Assembly: GCF_007004065.1 (NCBI RefSeq)
Contig: NZ_VFSV01000002.1
Location: forward strand, 1-64,000
Length of the DNA stretch: 64,000 bases
Origin: Palleronia caenipelagi
GTDB taxonomy: Bacteria > Pseudomonadota > Alphaproteobacteria > Rhodobacterales > Rhodobacteraceae
Reading direction: 5' to 3'
The translations under genes and the position numbers were made by a program. Positions 55,990-64,000 of this stretch are shown in pieces (within the stretch, counting starts at the first letter, position 1; each line of letters opens with the position of its first letter). The notes beneath the pieces are model-generated. The model did no database searches. It was not told where the DNA came from and worked only from the letters and a program-made list of their open reading frames with translations.

Positions 55990-57497
55990 CCGAACAAACC
56001 CCGGTTCTCCGCCTCGAAAACATCGTCAAGACCTTCCCCGGTGTGCGGGCTCTTGACGGGGTGTCTTTCACCGTCCTGCCCGGCGAAGTTCACGCCCTGA
56101 TGGGCGAGAATGGTGCAGGCAAATCCACTCTGATGAACGTTCTGGGCGGGATCTACCAACCCGACGAAGGCCAGATCATCGTCAGCGAGCAGCCTGCCGT
56201 GATGACCTCCCCGCTTGAGGCCAAGGCCCGAGGCATCATGTTCATCCATCAGGAGCTCAGCCTCGCCGAAGAGCTGTCCGTGGCCGAGAATGTCTATCTG
56301 GGCGAGTTGCCGAAAAAGCGGTTCGGCCTCGTGGACTGGGACACGCTCTACGCCCGGACGGATGCAATTCTGGAGCGGTTGAAGGTTGGCTTCGATGCCC
56401 GGACCCGCGTGGGGGATCTGTCCATCGCCAACCAGCAGATGGTCGAGATCGCCCGTGCCCTGACCGTGGACGCCAAGGCGGTGATCTTCGACGAACCAAC
56501 CGCGTCGCTGACAGATGCGGAGAAGGTGGTGCTGTTCGAGGTGATCGCCGATCTGCAACGCGACGGGGTCGGGATTATCTACATCTCCCACCGGATGGAG
56601 GAGATTTTCAAGATCACCGACCGCATCAGCGTTCTGCGCGACGGCAGTTATCGTGGCACGCTCCACACCCGTGACACCGACGAAGAAGCCGTTACCCAAC
56701 TGATGATCGGGCGGAAACTCGACCTCAGCCGCAGCGAATCGACCCATGAATTGGGCGACGTGGCGCTGGAGGTGCGGGGGCTGTCTTGCGGACACCTGTT
56801 CGAAGATGTGAGCTTTCACGTGCGGCGCGGCGAAGTGCTGGGGTTCTACGGGCTCGTGGGTGCGGGCCGGACGGAGATCGCCGAGACGCTCTTTGGCCTG
56901 CGCGATCCATCGGCGGGGACGATCCTGCTCGACGGACAGGAAATCCGCATTCACTCCCCGGTGGACGCCATCGAGCGGGGCATTTCGCTGGTTCCCGAAG
57001 ATCGCAAGGGACAGGGACTTGTCCTGGGCATGAACTGCCGGGACAACATGACCTTACCTCAGGTGAGTGATCTGACCGCCGGGCCGTTCGTCAGCGACGG
57101 GGCGGAGGTGGCGATCTTTGACCAGTATCGGGACAAGCTCGACATCCGCACGCCCGGTTGGCGGCAGCTTGTGGGCAACCTGTCAGGCGGCAACCAGCAA
57201 AAGATTGTCATCGGCAAATGGCTCTCCATGCACCCGAATGTGCTGATCGTGGATGAGCCGACGCGGGGGATCGATGTGGGCTCGAAATCCGAGATCCACA
57301 ACCTGATCCGCGAGCTGGCCGCGCAGGGCTATGCGGTGATCGTGATCTCCTCCGAGATGCCCGAGGTGCTGCGGGTCAGTGATCGGATAGTCGCCATGTA
57401 TTCCGGCCGGGTTATGCGGACCTTCACCTCTGATGACGTGACCGAAGACAACCTCATCCAGGCGATTTCCGGCCTCGGAGACGGCGCCGCCGCCTGA
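55986..57497 (+). CDS. sugar-type ABC transporter double ATP-binding protein
   Basis: A 503-residue RbsA-type protein with two ABC domains. The first (residues 1-245) has Walker A GENGAGKSTLMNVLGG, a variant signature near IANQQMVEIARAL and Walker B VIFDEPTASLTD. The second (residues 250-500) has a degenerate Walker A, GLVGAGRTEIAETL, but an intact signature LSGGNQQKIVIGKW and Walker B LIVDEPTRGIDVG. This asymmetry is normal for the family. It powers import with the two permeases. It is the last gene of the transporter unit. Confidence 0.92.
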   Translation: MTEQTPVLRLENIVKTFPGVRALDGVSFTVLPGEVHALMGENGAGKSTLMNVLGGIYQPDEGQIIVSEQPAVMTSPLEAKARGIMFIHQELSLAEELSVAENVYLGELPKKRFGLVDWDTLYARTDAILERLKVGFDARTRVGDLSIANQQMVEIARALTVDAKAVIFDEPTASLTDAEKVVLFEVIADLQRDGVGIIYISHRMEEIFKITDRISVLRDGSYRGTLHTRDTDEEAVTQLMIGRKLDLSRSESTHELGDVALEVRGLSCGHLFEDVSFHVRRGEVLGFYGLVGAGRTEIAETLFGLRDPSAGTILLDGQEIRIHSPVDAIERGISLVPEDRKGQGLVLGMNCRDNMTLPQVSDLTAGPFVSDGAEVAIFDQYRDKLDIRTPGWRQLVGNLSGGNQQKIVIGKWLSMHPNVLIVDEPTRGIDVGSKSEIHNLIRELAAQGYAVIVISSEMPEVLRVSDRIVAMYSGRVMRTFTSDDVTEDNLIQAISGLGDGAAA

Positions 57498-57510
57498 ACG
57501 CCCCAACCGA

Positions 57511-57540
57511 AGGCTGCCGGCGCAATACCCGGCAGCCTTA
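57511..57540 (+). terminator. stem-loop after the transporter operon
   Basis: AAGGCTGCCG pairs with CGGCAGCCTT around a 10-base loop. No T tract follows, so termination here is uncertain. Confidence 0.5.
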
Positions 57541-57644
57541 CTGCGCGTTCATAGTCTTCTTTCCAGGGTATAACGACCTCCGCACCTCCGCCATTGCGAT
57601 TGGACCGGTGTCGTAGACGAGGGGGCCGCAGAGCGGGTCCCGGC

Positions 57645-57658
57645 TTGACGTTCGTCAA
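57645..57658 (+). promoter_or_regulatory. FNR/Dnr-type box upstream of nosR
   Basis: TTGAC, four bases, GTCAA: a perfect palindrome with the Crp/FNR-superfamily pattern used by anaerobic and nitric-oxide-responsive regulators. Its centre lies about 41 bases before the nosR start. It is the likely activator site for the nos operon. Confidence 0.8.
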
Positions 57659-57692
57659 GGTCACGCTCCGGGAGCACGACCATGTTCGAGAC

Positions 57693-59867
57693 ATGGTTAA
57701 ACTGCGAGTCATTCTTGGACACTGTCTTCTTCTGGTTGCGCTTCTGACCGCGACCGGGGCGGTGGGATCCGATCTGGCCCGGATGCTGCCTGACCTCGCT
57801 GCGGCCGATCTCGTGACAGGTGCAGACAGTTTCGGGCCAATCCGCGAGGACATCCCCGTCGCGCCGGTGTTGTCGGACGGTGAGACGGTGGCGTGGGCCT
57901 ATCTGACCTCCGATTTTGTCGGAACCACTGGCTACTCGGGCAAGCCGATCCACGTCATCGCCGCAATCTCCCCCGAGGCCGTCATCACCGGGGCGCAGCT
58001 CGTCGAGCATTCCGAACCGATTGTTCTCATCGGAATTCCGGATCGGAAAATGCGGGAGCTGACGGCCAGCTATGCCGGGCTCGACCTCAGAGCAGCGGCG
58101 GACGGCGAAGCCCATGACCTCGACATCATCTCCGGTGCGACGGTGACTGTCATGGTGATCGATGATTCGATCCTCCGCGCCGGGCTGAAGGTCGCGCGGG
58201 CTCTGGGTCTGGGTGGCCTGGCCCCTGAGGCCCCTGCCCCGGCACCGCGCGCGCTCGACATGACCCAAGCCACGACCAGCGATTGGGCCACCCTGTCCGG
58301 TGATGGCTCCATTCGGCGGCTGACGCTCGATGTGGGCCAGATCAACGCGGCTTTTGCGGCCACAGGCGACGCGCGCGCTATTGCTCGCCCCGAACCCGGA
58401 GCCGACGAGGAGACCTATATCGACTTACAAGCTGCGCTGGTCAGCGCACCGGTGATCGGTCGCAGCCTGCTGGGCGAGCGCGACTATGCCAATCTGACCG
58501 AGTGGCTGGAACCGGGTGAGCATGCGTTGCTGCTGCTGGGACGCGGCAGCTATTCGTTCAAAGGGTCCGGCTACGTGCGTGGCGGCATTTTCGACCGGTT
58601 CCAGCTGATCCAGAACGATGTCTCGATCCGCTTTTTTGACAAGCAGCACCAGCGGGTGGTGCGGCTTGGAGCAGAAGACGCCCCAAGTTTCAGCGAACTT
58701 GACGTGTTCAAGATCCCCGCCGACGTGGACTTTGACCCTGCCGCGCCGTTCCAGGTTCAGCTCTTGGCGCAACGCGCGGTGGGCGCGGTGGACAAGATCT
58801 TTCTAACCTTCGATCTGGGCTATCAGCTGCCCGAGAAATACCTGCTGCAGGCGGCCCCAGTTGCCGTTCCTGATACGTCTGACGAGGCCGCCGCCAAGGC
58901 CGCCCTGTGGCAGCGGATCTGGCGGGACAAGACCGTCGAAATCGCAGGTCTTGCCGTCTTGCTTGGCGGACTGACTCTGGCGTTCTTTTTCCAGATGCAG
59001 ATCACCCGCAACGAGCGCGCGTTCTTCTGGTTCCGCATGGGCTTTCTGAGCATCTCCCTCGTGTGGCTCGGCTGGATCATGAATGCGCAACTCTCGGTGG
59101 TGAACCTGATCGCATTGGCCGGAGCCGTGCGGACGGGGTTCACATGGGATGCGTTCCTGCTCGACCCGCTGGTCTTCATCCAGTGGTTCGCGGTGGCGGC
59201 GGCGCTGATCTTCTGGGGGCGCGGCGCCTATTGTGGCTGGCTCTGCCCCTTCGGCGCGCTCCAGGAACTGACCAACCGACTCGCACGGCTGGCCCGCGTG
59301 CCGCAGGTCACCCTCCCCTGGGGTCTACATGAACGGCTCTGGGCGCTGAAGTACCTGATCTTTCTCGGGCTCTTTGGCCTGTCCCTCGCCTCGATCCCCG
59401 AAGCGGAGAAATGGGCCGAGGTTGAGCCCTTCAAGACTGCGATTATCCTGAAATTCATCCGCGACTGGCCGTTCGTCGTCTTCGCGCTGGCGATCCTCGG
59501 GGCAGGTCTGTTCATCGAGCGTTTCTATTGCCGATACATGTGCCCCCTCGGCGCAGCGCTCGCGATCCCGGCCCGCATCCGCATGTTCGACTGGCTCAAG
59601 CGCTACAAGAGCTGCGGCAACCCTTGCCAGACCTGCGCCCATGAATGTCCGGTCGATGCCATCCACCCGACGGGAGAGATCAACCCCAACGAGTGCATCA
59701 CCTGCCTCCATTGTCAGGTGCTCTACCAGTCCGAAGACCGCTGTCCGGTGGTCATCCAGCAACTGAAACGCCGGGCGCGCGACGCCGCGTCGGCTGCCAC
59801 AAATCAGGAGGCCATCGACCGGCTCCTGAACCATCCCAATTCGACCAAGGAGAAAACTCATGTCTGA
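57693..59867 (+). CDS. nosR: NosR, membrane iron-sulfur flavoprotein for nitrous oxide reduction
   Basis: A 724-residue membrane protein. A signal-like start ([20 protein letters not shown]) leads to a periplasmic FMN-binding domain with [14 protein letters not shown] near residue 160. Several membrane helices follow in the second half. Two CxxxCP motifs ([13 protein letters not shown] and [13 protein letters not shown]) flank the membrane core, and a C-terminal ferredoxin-like part binds two 4Fe-4S clusters ([36 protein letters not shown]). It supplies electrons to, and is needed for expression or maturation of, NosZ. The start at 57693 begins the signal sequence. The 3' end overlaps nosZ by eight bases. 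Confidence 0.93.
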   Translation: MVKLRVILGHCLLLVALLTATGAVGSDLARMLPDLAAADLVTGADSFGPIREDIPVAPVLSDGETVAWAYLTSDFVGTTGYSGKPIHVIAAISPEAVITGAQLVEHSEPIVLIGIPDRKMRELTASYAGLDLRAAADGEAHDLDIISGATVTVMVIDDSILRAGLKVARALGLGGLAPEAPAPAPRALDMTQATTSDWATLSGDGSIRRLTLDVGQINAAFAATGDARAIARPEPGADEETYIDLQAALVSAPVIGRSLLGERDYANLTEWLEPGEHALLLLGRGSYSFKGSGYVRGGIFDRFQLIQNDVSIRFFDKQHQRVVRLGAEDAPSFSELDVFKIPADVDFDPAAPFQVQLLAQRAVGAVDKIFLTFDLGYQLPEKYLLQAAPVAVPDTSDEAAAKAALWQRIWRDKTVEIAGLAVLLGGLTLAFFFQMQITRNERAFFWFRMGFLSISLVWLGWIMNAQLSVVNLIALAGAVRTGFTWDAFLLDPLVFIQWFAVAAALIFWGRGAYCGWLCPFGALQELTNRLARLARVPQVTLPWGLHERLWALKYLIFLGLFGLSLASIPEAEKWAEVEPFKTAIILKFIRDWPFVVFALAILGAGLFIERFYCRYMCPLGAALAIPARIRMFDWLKRYKSCGNPCQTCAHECPVDAIHPTGEINPNECITCLHCQVLYQSEDRCPVVIQQLKRRARDAASAATNQEAIDRLLNHPNSTKEKTHV

Positions 59868-61755
59868 CAAGACCGAAAAACTGACGGTCAGCCGTCGCGG
59901 TGTCCTCGGCGCCACGGCGACCGGTGCGCTGATGGCCACGACCGGTGTCGGGGCCGGGATGTTTGCCGGAGCGCGTCCCGTGCGTGCCGAGGGCAAAGCC
60001 AGCCTCGCCCCGGGCGAACTCGACGAATATTACGGCTTCTGGTCGTCAGGCCAGACCGGTGAGCTGCGTATTCTGGGCGTGCCATCGATGCGGGAGATCA
60101 TGCGGGTGCCGGTGTTCAACCGTTGCTCGGCAACCGGCTGGGGGCAGACCAATGAGAGCCTGAAGATCCTCACCGAGAACCTCTTGCCCGAAACCAAAGA
60201 GATGCTCGCCGCCCATGGCAAGCAAACCTATGACAATGGCGACCTGCACCACCCGCATATGTCCTTTACCGACGGGGTCTATGACGGGCGCTACCTCTTC
60301 ATGAACGACAAGGCGAACACGCGCGTGGCACGTGTGCGTTGCGACGTGATGAAATGCGACAAGATTATCGAGATCCCCAACGCCCATGACATCCACGGCC
60401 TGCGCCCGCAGAAATTCCCGCGCACGGGCTATGTATTTGCCAATGGCGAGCATGAGGCGCCGCTGGTCAATGACGGCACGGTGCTCGACGATCCCAGCCA
60501 ATATGTGAACGTCTACACCGCCATTGACGGCGACACGATGGAGATCGCGTGGCAGGTGCTCGTCTCGGGGAACCTCGACAACACCGATTGCGATTATCAG
60601 GGCAAATATTCCTTCTCGACCTCCTATAACTCGGAGATGGGCACCAACCTCGCCGAGATGACCGAAGGGGAACTCGATCACGTCGTGGTGTTTAACCTTA
60701 AGGAGATTGAGGCCGGCGTCGCCGCAGGAGATTATCAGGAGCTGAACGGGGTCAAGGTTCTCGATGGCCGCAAGGGTCAGAACAAGAACTACACCCGCTA
60801 TATTCCGATCCCCAACTCGCCCCACGGCATCAACACCGCGCCGGACGGCAAGCATGTGATGATCAACGGCAAGCTCTCCCCCACCGTCTCGGTGATGGAT
60901 GTGACGAAGCTCGACGATCTCTTTGCGGGCAATATCGAGCCGCGCGACTGCATTGTGGCCGAACCGGAACTGGGTCTCGGCCCGCTCCACACCGCGTTTG
61001 ACGGGCAAGGCAACTGCTTTACCACGCTGTTCCTCGACAGCCAGGTGGTGAAGTGGAACATCGACAAGGCGCTGGCAGGCGAGGATCCGATCATTGAGAA
61101 GGTCGACGTCCAGTATCAGCCCGGCCACAACTCCACCTCCATGGGCGAGACCAAGGAGGCCGACGGTAAGTGGCTGGTGTCGATGAATAAATTCTCCAAG
61201 GACCGGTTCCTGAACACCGGCCCGCTCAAGGCGGAGAACGAACAGCTCATCGACATCACCGGTAGTTCGATGAAGGTGGTCCATGACGGTCCGACCTTTG
61301 CCGAACCCCACGACTCGATCATCGTGCGCGCCGATATCGTCAAGCCGCTGAACATCTGGAACCGCGACGACTCCATGTGGGAAGAGGCGCGCAAACAGGC
61401 CGAGGCGGACGGGGTGGATCTCGATTGGGGTCATGACGAACCGATCCGCGACGGCAATAAGGTCCGGGTCTACATGCACTCCATCGCGCCGAATTTCTCG
61501 CTTGAGAAATTCACCGTCAAGCAGGGCGATGAGGTGACGATCTACGTGACCAATATGGACGATATCGAGGATGTGACCCACGGCTTCTGCCTGTCCAATT
61601 TCGGTGTCGCCATGGAGGTCGGCCCGCAGGCCACGGCGTCTGTCACCTTCACCGCCACCCGCCCCGGCGTGCACTGGTATTACTGCCAGTGGTTCTGCCA
61701 TGCGCTCCATATGGAGATGCGCGGCCGGATTTTCGTCGAGCCCAAGGCGACCTGA
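59860..61755 (+). CDS. nosZ: nitrous oxide reductase NosZ, clade I (Tat-exported)
   Basis: A 631-residue copper enzyme reducing N2O to N2 in the periplasm. The Tat signal is [19 protein letters not shown], typical of clade I. Copper-Z ligands appear in [12 protein letters not shown] and further His residues of the seven-bladed propeller ([33 protein letters not shown]). The copper-A domain at the C-terminus has [10 protein letters not shown] and [16 protein letters not shown] (two Cys, His and Met). All expected ligands seem present. It follows nosR with an eight-base overlap and precedes nosD. Confidence 0.97.
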   Translation: MSDKTEKLTVSRRGVLGATATGALMATTGVGAGMFAGARPVRAEGKASLAPGELDEYYGFWSSGQTGELRILGVPSMREIMRVPVFNRCSATGWGQTNESLKILTENLLPETKEMLAAHGKQTYDNGDLHHPHMSFTDGVYDGRYLFMNDKANTRVARVRCDVMKCDKIIEIPNAHDIHGLRPQKFPRTGYVFANGEHEAPLVNDGTVLDDPSQYVNVYTAIDGDTMEIAWQVLVSGNLDNTDCDYQGKYSFSTSYNSEMGTNLAEMTEGELDHVVVFNLKEIEAGVAAGDYQELNGVKVLDGRKGQNKNYTRYIPIPNSPHGINTAPDGKHVMINGKLSPTVSVMDVTKLDDLFAGNIEPRDCIVAEPELGLGPLHTAFDGQGNCFTTLFLDSQVVKWNIDKALAGEDPIIEKVDVQYQPGHNSTSMGETKEADGKWLVSMNKFSKDRFLNTGPLKAENEQLIDITGSSMKVVHDGPTFAEPHDSIIVRADIVKPLNIWNRDDSMWEEARKQAEADGVDLDWGHDEPIRDGNKVRVYMHSIAPNFSLEKFTVKQGDEVTIYVTNMDDIEDVTHGFCLSNFGVAMEVGPQATASVTFTATRPGVHWYYCQWFCHALHMEMRGRIFVEPKAT

Positions 61756-61758
61756 GCG

Positions 61759-62988
61759 ATGATAGCCCGGCTGGCCCTCATCGCGTCTGTAGTGTTCCCG
61801 ATCTCTGCCCTAGCGGCAGAGATCGCGGTGGCACCCGGCGCGCTGGCCGCGGCTCTGGAGCGGGCACAGGATGGTGACGTTCTGCGCCTCGCGCCCGGCG
61901 ATTATGCCGGGCCGGTTGTGATCGATCGGCCCGTCACTCTTGAGGGCAAGGGCGACGCACATATCGACGCGGGCGGCACGGGCTCAGTGATCACCGTCAC
62001 CGCCCCCGACGTGACCCTTCGCGGGCTGATCCTGACGGGGTCGGGTGACAGTCATGAAACGATCGATTCCGGCATTCAGCTGACCAAGACCGCCACCCGC
62101 GCGGTGGTCGAGGACAATGTTCTGACGGGCAATCTCTATGGCATCGACATCCACGGCGCCCGCGACGCGCTGGTGCGTAGAAACGTAGTCGAAGGTAGTC
62201 AGGACCGCGCGATGAACCGGCGTGGCAACGGGATCTATGTCTGGAATGCGCCCGGTGCAGAGGTCAGCGGCAACAAGATCCGCTGGGGCCGTGACGGGAT
62301 TTTCGTCAATTCATCGAAGAAAAACCGGTTCCTGAACAACGAATTCCGCGATCTCCGATTCGGCGTGCATTATATGTATGCCGATGACAGCGAGGTTTCG
62401 GGCAATCTCTCGGTGGGCAACCATCTGGGCTACGCGGTGATGTTCTCAACGCGGGTTCGGGTGACGGACAATGTGTCCGACGGCGATCGCGATCACGGAG
62501 TGATGCTGAACTACGCCAACCGTTCCGAGATCACCGGCAACCGGGTGACCGGCGGCGCGAAGAAATGCGCGTTTCTCTATAACAGCCACAAGAACATCTT
62601 TACCGGCAACAGCTTCGAGGGCTGTGAGATCGGGCTGCATTTCACCGCCGGATCGGACCGCAACGAGATCACCGGCAATGCTTTTGTCGGCAACCGGACA
62701 CAGGTGAAATACGTCTCGACCCGCTGGGACGAATGGTCGGTGGACGGGCGCGGCAATTACTGGTCCGACTTCGCCGCCTATGATCTGGACGGCAATGGCA
62801 TCGCCGACACACCCTACCGCCCCAATGACAGCATGGACCGGGTGCTCTGGACCCAGCCTGCGGCCAAGCTGCTTCTCGGCTCGCCCGCCGTGCAACTGGT
62901 GCGCTGGTCGCAATCGGCCTTTCCTGCGCTCTTGCCCGGCGGGGTCATCGACAGCCATCCGCTGATGCGCCCGGAGGAGGGATCATGA
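61759..62988 (+). CDS. nosD: NosD, periplasmic copper-site maturation protein
   Basis: A 409-residue exported right-handed beta-helix protein. The signal peptide is ARLALIASVVFPISALAAE. The body is a series of carbohydrate-binding/sugar-hydrolase-like repeats (VEDNVLTGNLYGIDIHGARD, VSGNKIRWGRDGIFVNSSK, ITGNRVTGGAKKCAFLYNS). With the NosFY ABC complex it helps insert copper and sulfide into NosZ. It begins three bases after nosZ, and its stop overlaps the nosF start. Confidence 0.93.
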   Translation: MIARLALIASVVFPISALAAEIAVAPGALAAALERAQDGDVLRLAPGDYAGPVVIDRPVTLEGKGDAHIDAGGTGSVITVTAPDVTLRGLILTGSGDSHETIDSGIQLTKTATRAVVEDNVLTGNLYGIDIHGARDALVRRNVVEGSQDRAMNRRGNGIYVWNAPGAEVSGNKIRWGRDGIFVNSSKKNRFLNNEFRDLRFGVHYMYADDSEVSGNLSVGNHLGYAVMFSTRVRVTDNVSDGDRDHGVMLNYANRSEITGNRVTGGAKKCAFLYNSHKNIFTGNSFEGCEIGLHFTAGSDRNEITGNAFVGNRTQVKYVSTRWDEWSVDGRGNYWSDFAAYDLDGNGIADTPYRPNDSMDRVLWTQPAAKLLLGSPAVQLVRWSQSAFPALLPGGVIDSHPLMRPEEGS

Positions 62989-63881
62989 GCCTTGTTCTGA
63001 TCTGTGACAGCCTGATGAAACGCCGCGACCGGGTGCCAGTGTTGCAGGACGTCTCGCTGGCCATTCCCGAAGGCGCGCGGGTGGCGCTGCTTGGCCATAA
63101 CGGTGCGGGCAAATCGACACTCATCAAGCTGATCCTCGGTCTGACACCTCTCGACAGCGGCACAATCTCGATCCTCGGCGCCCGACAAGGCTCGGATGCT
63201 GCGCGGCAGGCTGTGGCGCATCTGCCCGAGGCGGTCGCCTTTCAAGGGGCGCTGACGGGCCGGGAGACGCTGCGCTATTTCGCAGGGCTCGCCGGTGAGG
63301 ACCCCCGCCAGATCGGTCACCTTCTGGACCGTGTCGGTCTGGCCGAGGCCGCGGACCGACGGATCGCCACCTACTCCAAGGGTATGCGCCAGAGGCTGGG
63401 GCTCGCGCAGGTGCTCTTGCGACGACCCCGGCTGGCGCTGTTGGATGAGCCCACCAGCGGGCTCGATCCGATCTCCCGCCACGACCTCTACGCCATCATC
63501 GATGAGCTTGCCGCCGGGGGTACTGCCGTTCTGATCGCCAGCCACGCCCTGACTGAACTCGAAGCCCGCACCGACCGCATCGCTATCCTGTCGAAGGGCC
63601 GCCTGGTCGCCGATGACACCCTGTCCGCTCTGAGCCATCAGGCCGGGCTGCCCACCCGGATGCGGGTCCGGGCGAGCGGCAGCGATGGCGCCGACTTCAT
63701 TGCCCGCAGCACCGGAGGCGCGCGGATCAACGGCGCCTCTGTCGAGATCACCTGTCCGCCGGGGGCCAAGATGGCCACCCTGCGCACGCTCTCGGGCCTC
63801 GGGCCGCAGGTCAGCGACATTGATGTCGTGCCGCCGGGCCTTGAAGATCTGTACCGCCATTACTCGGGGGACCTGTCATGA
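62985..63881 (+). CDS. nosF: NosF, ABC ATPase of the copper-site maturation complex
   Basis: A 298-residue ABC ATPase. Walker A is GHNGAGKSTLIKLILG, the Q-loop lies in AHLPEAVAFQG, the signature is YSKGMRQRLGLAQ and Walker B is LALLDEPTSGLDP. With NosY (the permease) it powers maturation of the NosZ copper site. It overlaps nosD by four bases and nosY by four bases. Confidence 0.93.
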   Translation: MSLVLICDSLMKRRDRVPVLQDVSLAIPEGARVALLGHNGAGKSTLIKLILGLTPLDSGTISILGARQGSDAARQAVAHLPEAVAFQGALTGRETLRYFAGLAGEDPRQIGHLLDRVGLAEAADRRIATYSKGMRQRLGLAQVLLRRPRLALLDEPTSGLDPISRHDLYAIIDELAAGGTAVLIASHALTELEARTDRIAILSKGRLVADDTLSALSHQAGLPTRMRVRASGSDGADFIARSTGGARINGASVEITCPPGAKMATLRTLSGLGPQVSDIDVVPPGLEDLYRHYSGDLS

Positions 63882-64000
63882 GCGCATTCACCCGCATCGC
63901 GGCCGTCGCCCGGACCGAAGCGCTGGTTCTCCGTCGAAACCGCTGGCTGGCGGTGTCGACCCTGATGATGGTGGTCTTTGCCGTGGCACTCTCCATGGCG
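63878..64000 (+). CDS. nosY: NosY, membrane subunit of the copper-site maturation ABC complex (partial)
   Basis: The first 41 codons are visible, MSAFTRIAAVARTEALVLRR followed by the start of a membrane helix (LMMVVFAVALSMA). Position directly after nosF with an ATGA overlap, and the NosY-like opening, support the call. The gene runs off the window. Confidence 0.75.
   Translation, partial: MSAFTRIAAVARTEALVLRRNRWLAVSTLMMVVFAVALSMA

Noticed and set aside
52893-57497. Ribose transporter rbsBCA
   Set aside because: The family match is clear, but two different permeases and the catabolic neighbours do not point to ribose; no ribokinase is present.

Overview
The window looks like the chromosome of an alphaproteobacterium of the Rhodobacteraceae (Roseobacter/Rhodobacter group). 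The evidence is high GC, a CcrM-type GANTC methyltransferase, the bztABCD amino-acid transporter, the petP/petR regulator pair, an OxyR/katG pair, a serC leader of the type found in this group, and a clade I nos cluster. No rRNA, tRNA or CRISPR array was recognised.

Layout. 1-1858: the edge of an IS3-family insertion beside a Hint-domain gene that has lost its 5' end and carries an in-frame stop in the remnant. 1839-3378: a 2OG-Fe(II) oxygenase-like gene and an SDR. 3456-6091 (minus): a five-gene piece of the S10 ribosomal operon (rplB-rpsS-rplV-rpsC-rplP), cut off from the rest of that operon. 6263-10716 (minus): bztABCD. 10943-15617 (minus): rplQ, rarA, fluC, an RluA-family pseudouridine synthase, a HAD hydrolase and an ATP12 chaperone. 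15831-20014: an AbrB-type membrane protein and oxyR/katG. 20204-23379: a periplasmic-binding-like protein with a hybrid histidine kinase, behind a CtrA-type box. 23382-29707: mostly envelope and housekeeping genes (cytochrome c, yqgE, DsbD alpha-domain protein, a membrane-tethered winged-helix protein, rnhB, ccrM, HU). 29826-38897: amn, a DUF1810 gene, a YeeZ-like epimerase, dxs-ispA-xseB with a histone-deacetylase-like gene, petR-petP and ilvE. 39178-41990 (minus): serine synthesis (serC-serA) with a structured serC leader. 42144-42985: a decayed IS481-family element.

43062-57497 is the most distinctive part. Eight minus-strand genes form an apparent operon: a winged-helix/solute-binding-protein fusion regulator, an SDR, an M24-fold protein lacking one metal ligand, a 2-oxo-acid dehydrogenase E1 alpha and beta, a two-lipoyl-domain protein with a degenerate catalytic domain, an aldehyde dehydrogenase, and a separate E2 that keeps its catalytic core but has no lipoyl domain. 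A sugar-type ABC transporter (binding protein, two permeases, double ATPase) diverges from it. The two units share an intergenic region with a perfect 13-bp inverted repeat that overlies two back-to-back promoter-like sequences. I infer a self-contained uptake, oxidation and decarboxylation pathway for an unidentified substrate, sensed inside the cell by the fusion regulator.

57693-64000 is the start of a nitrous oxide reductase operon, nosR-nosZ-nosD-nosF-nosY (nosY cut by the window end), behind a perfect FNR/Dnr-type box.
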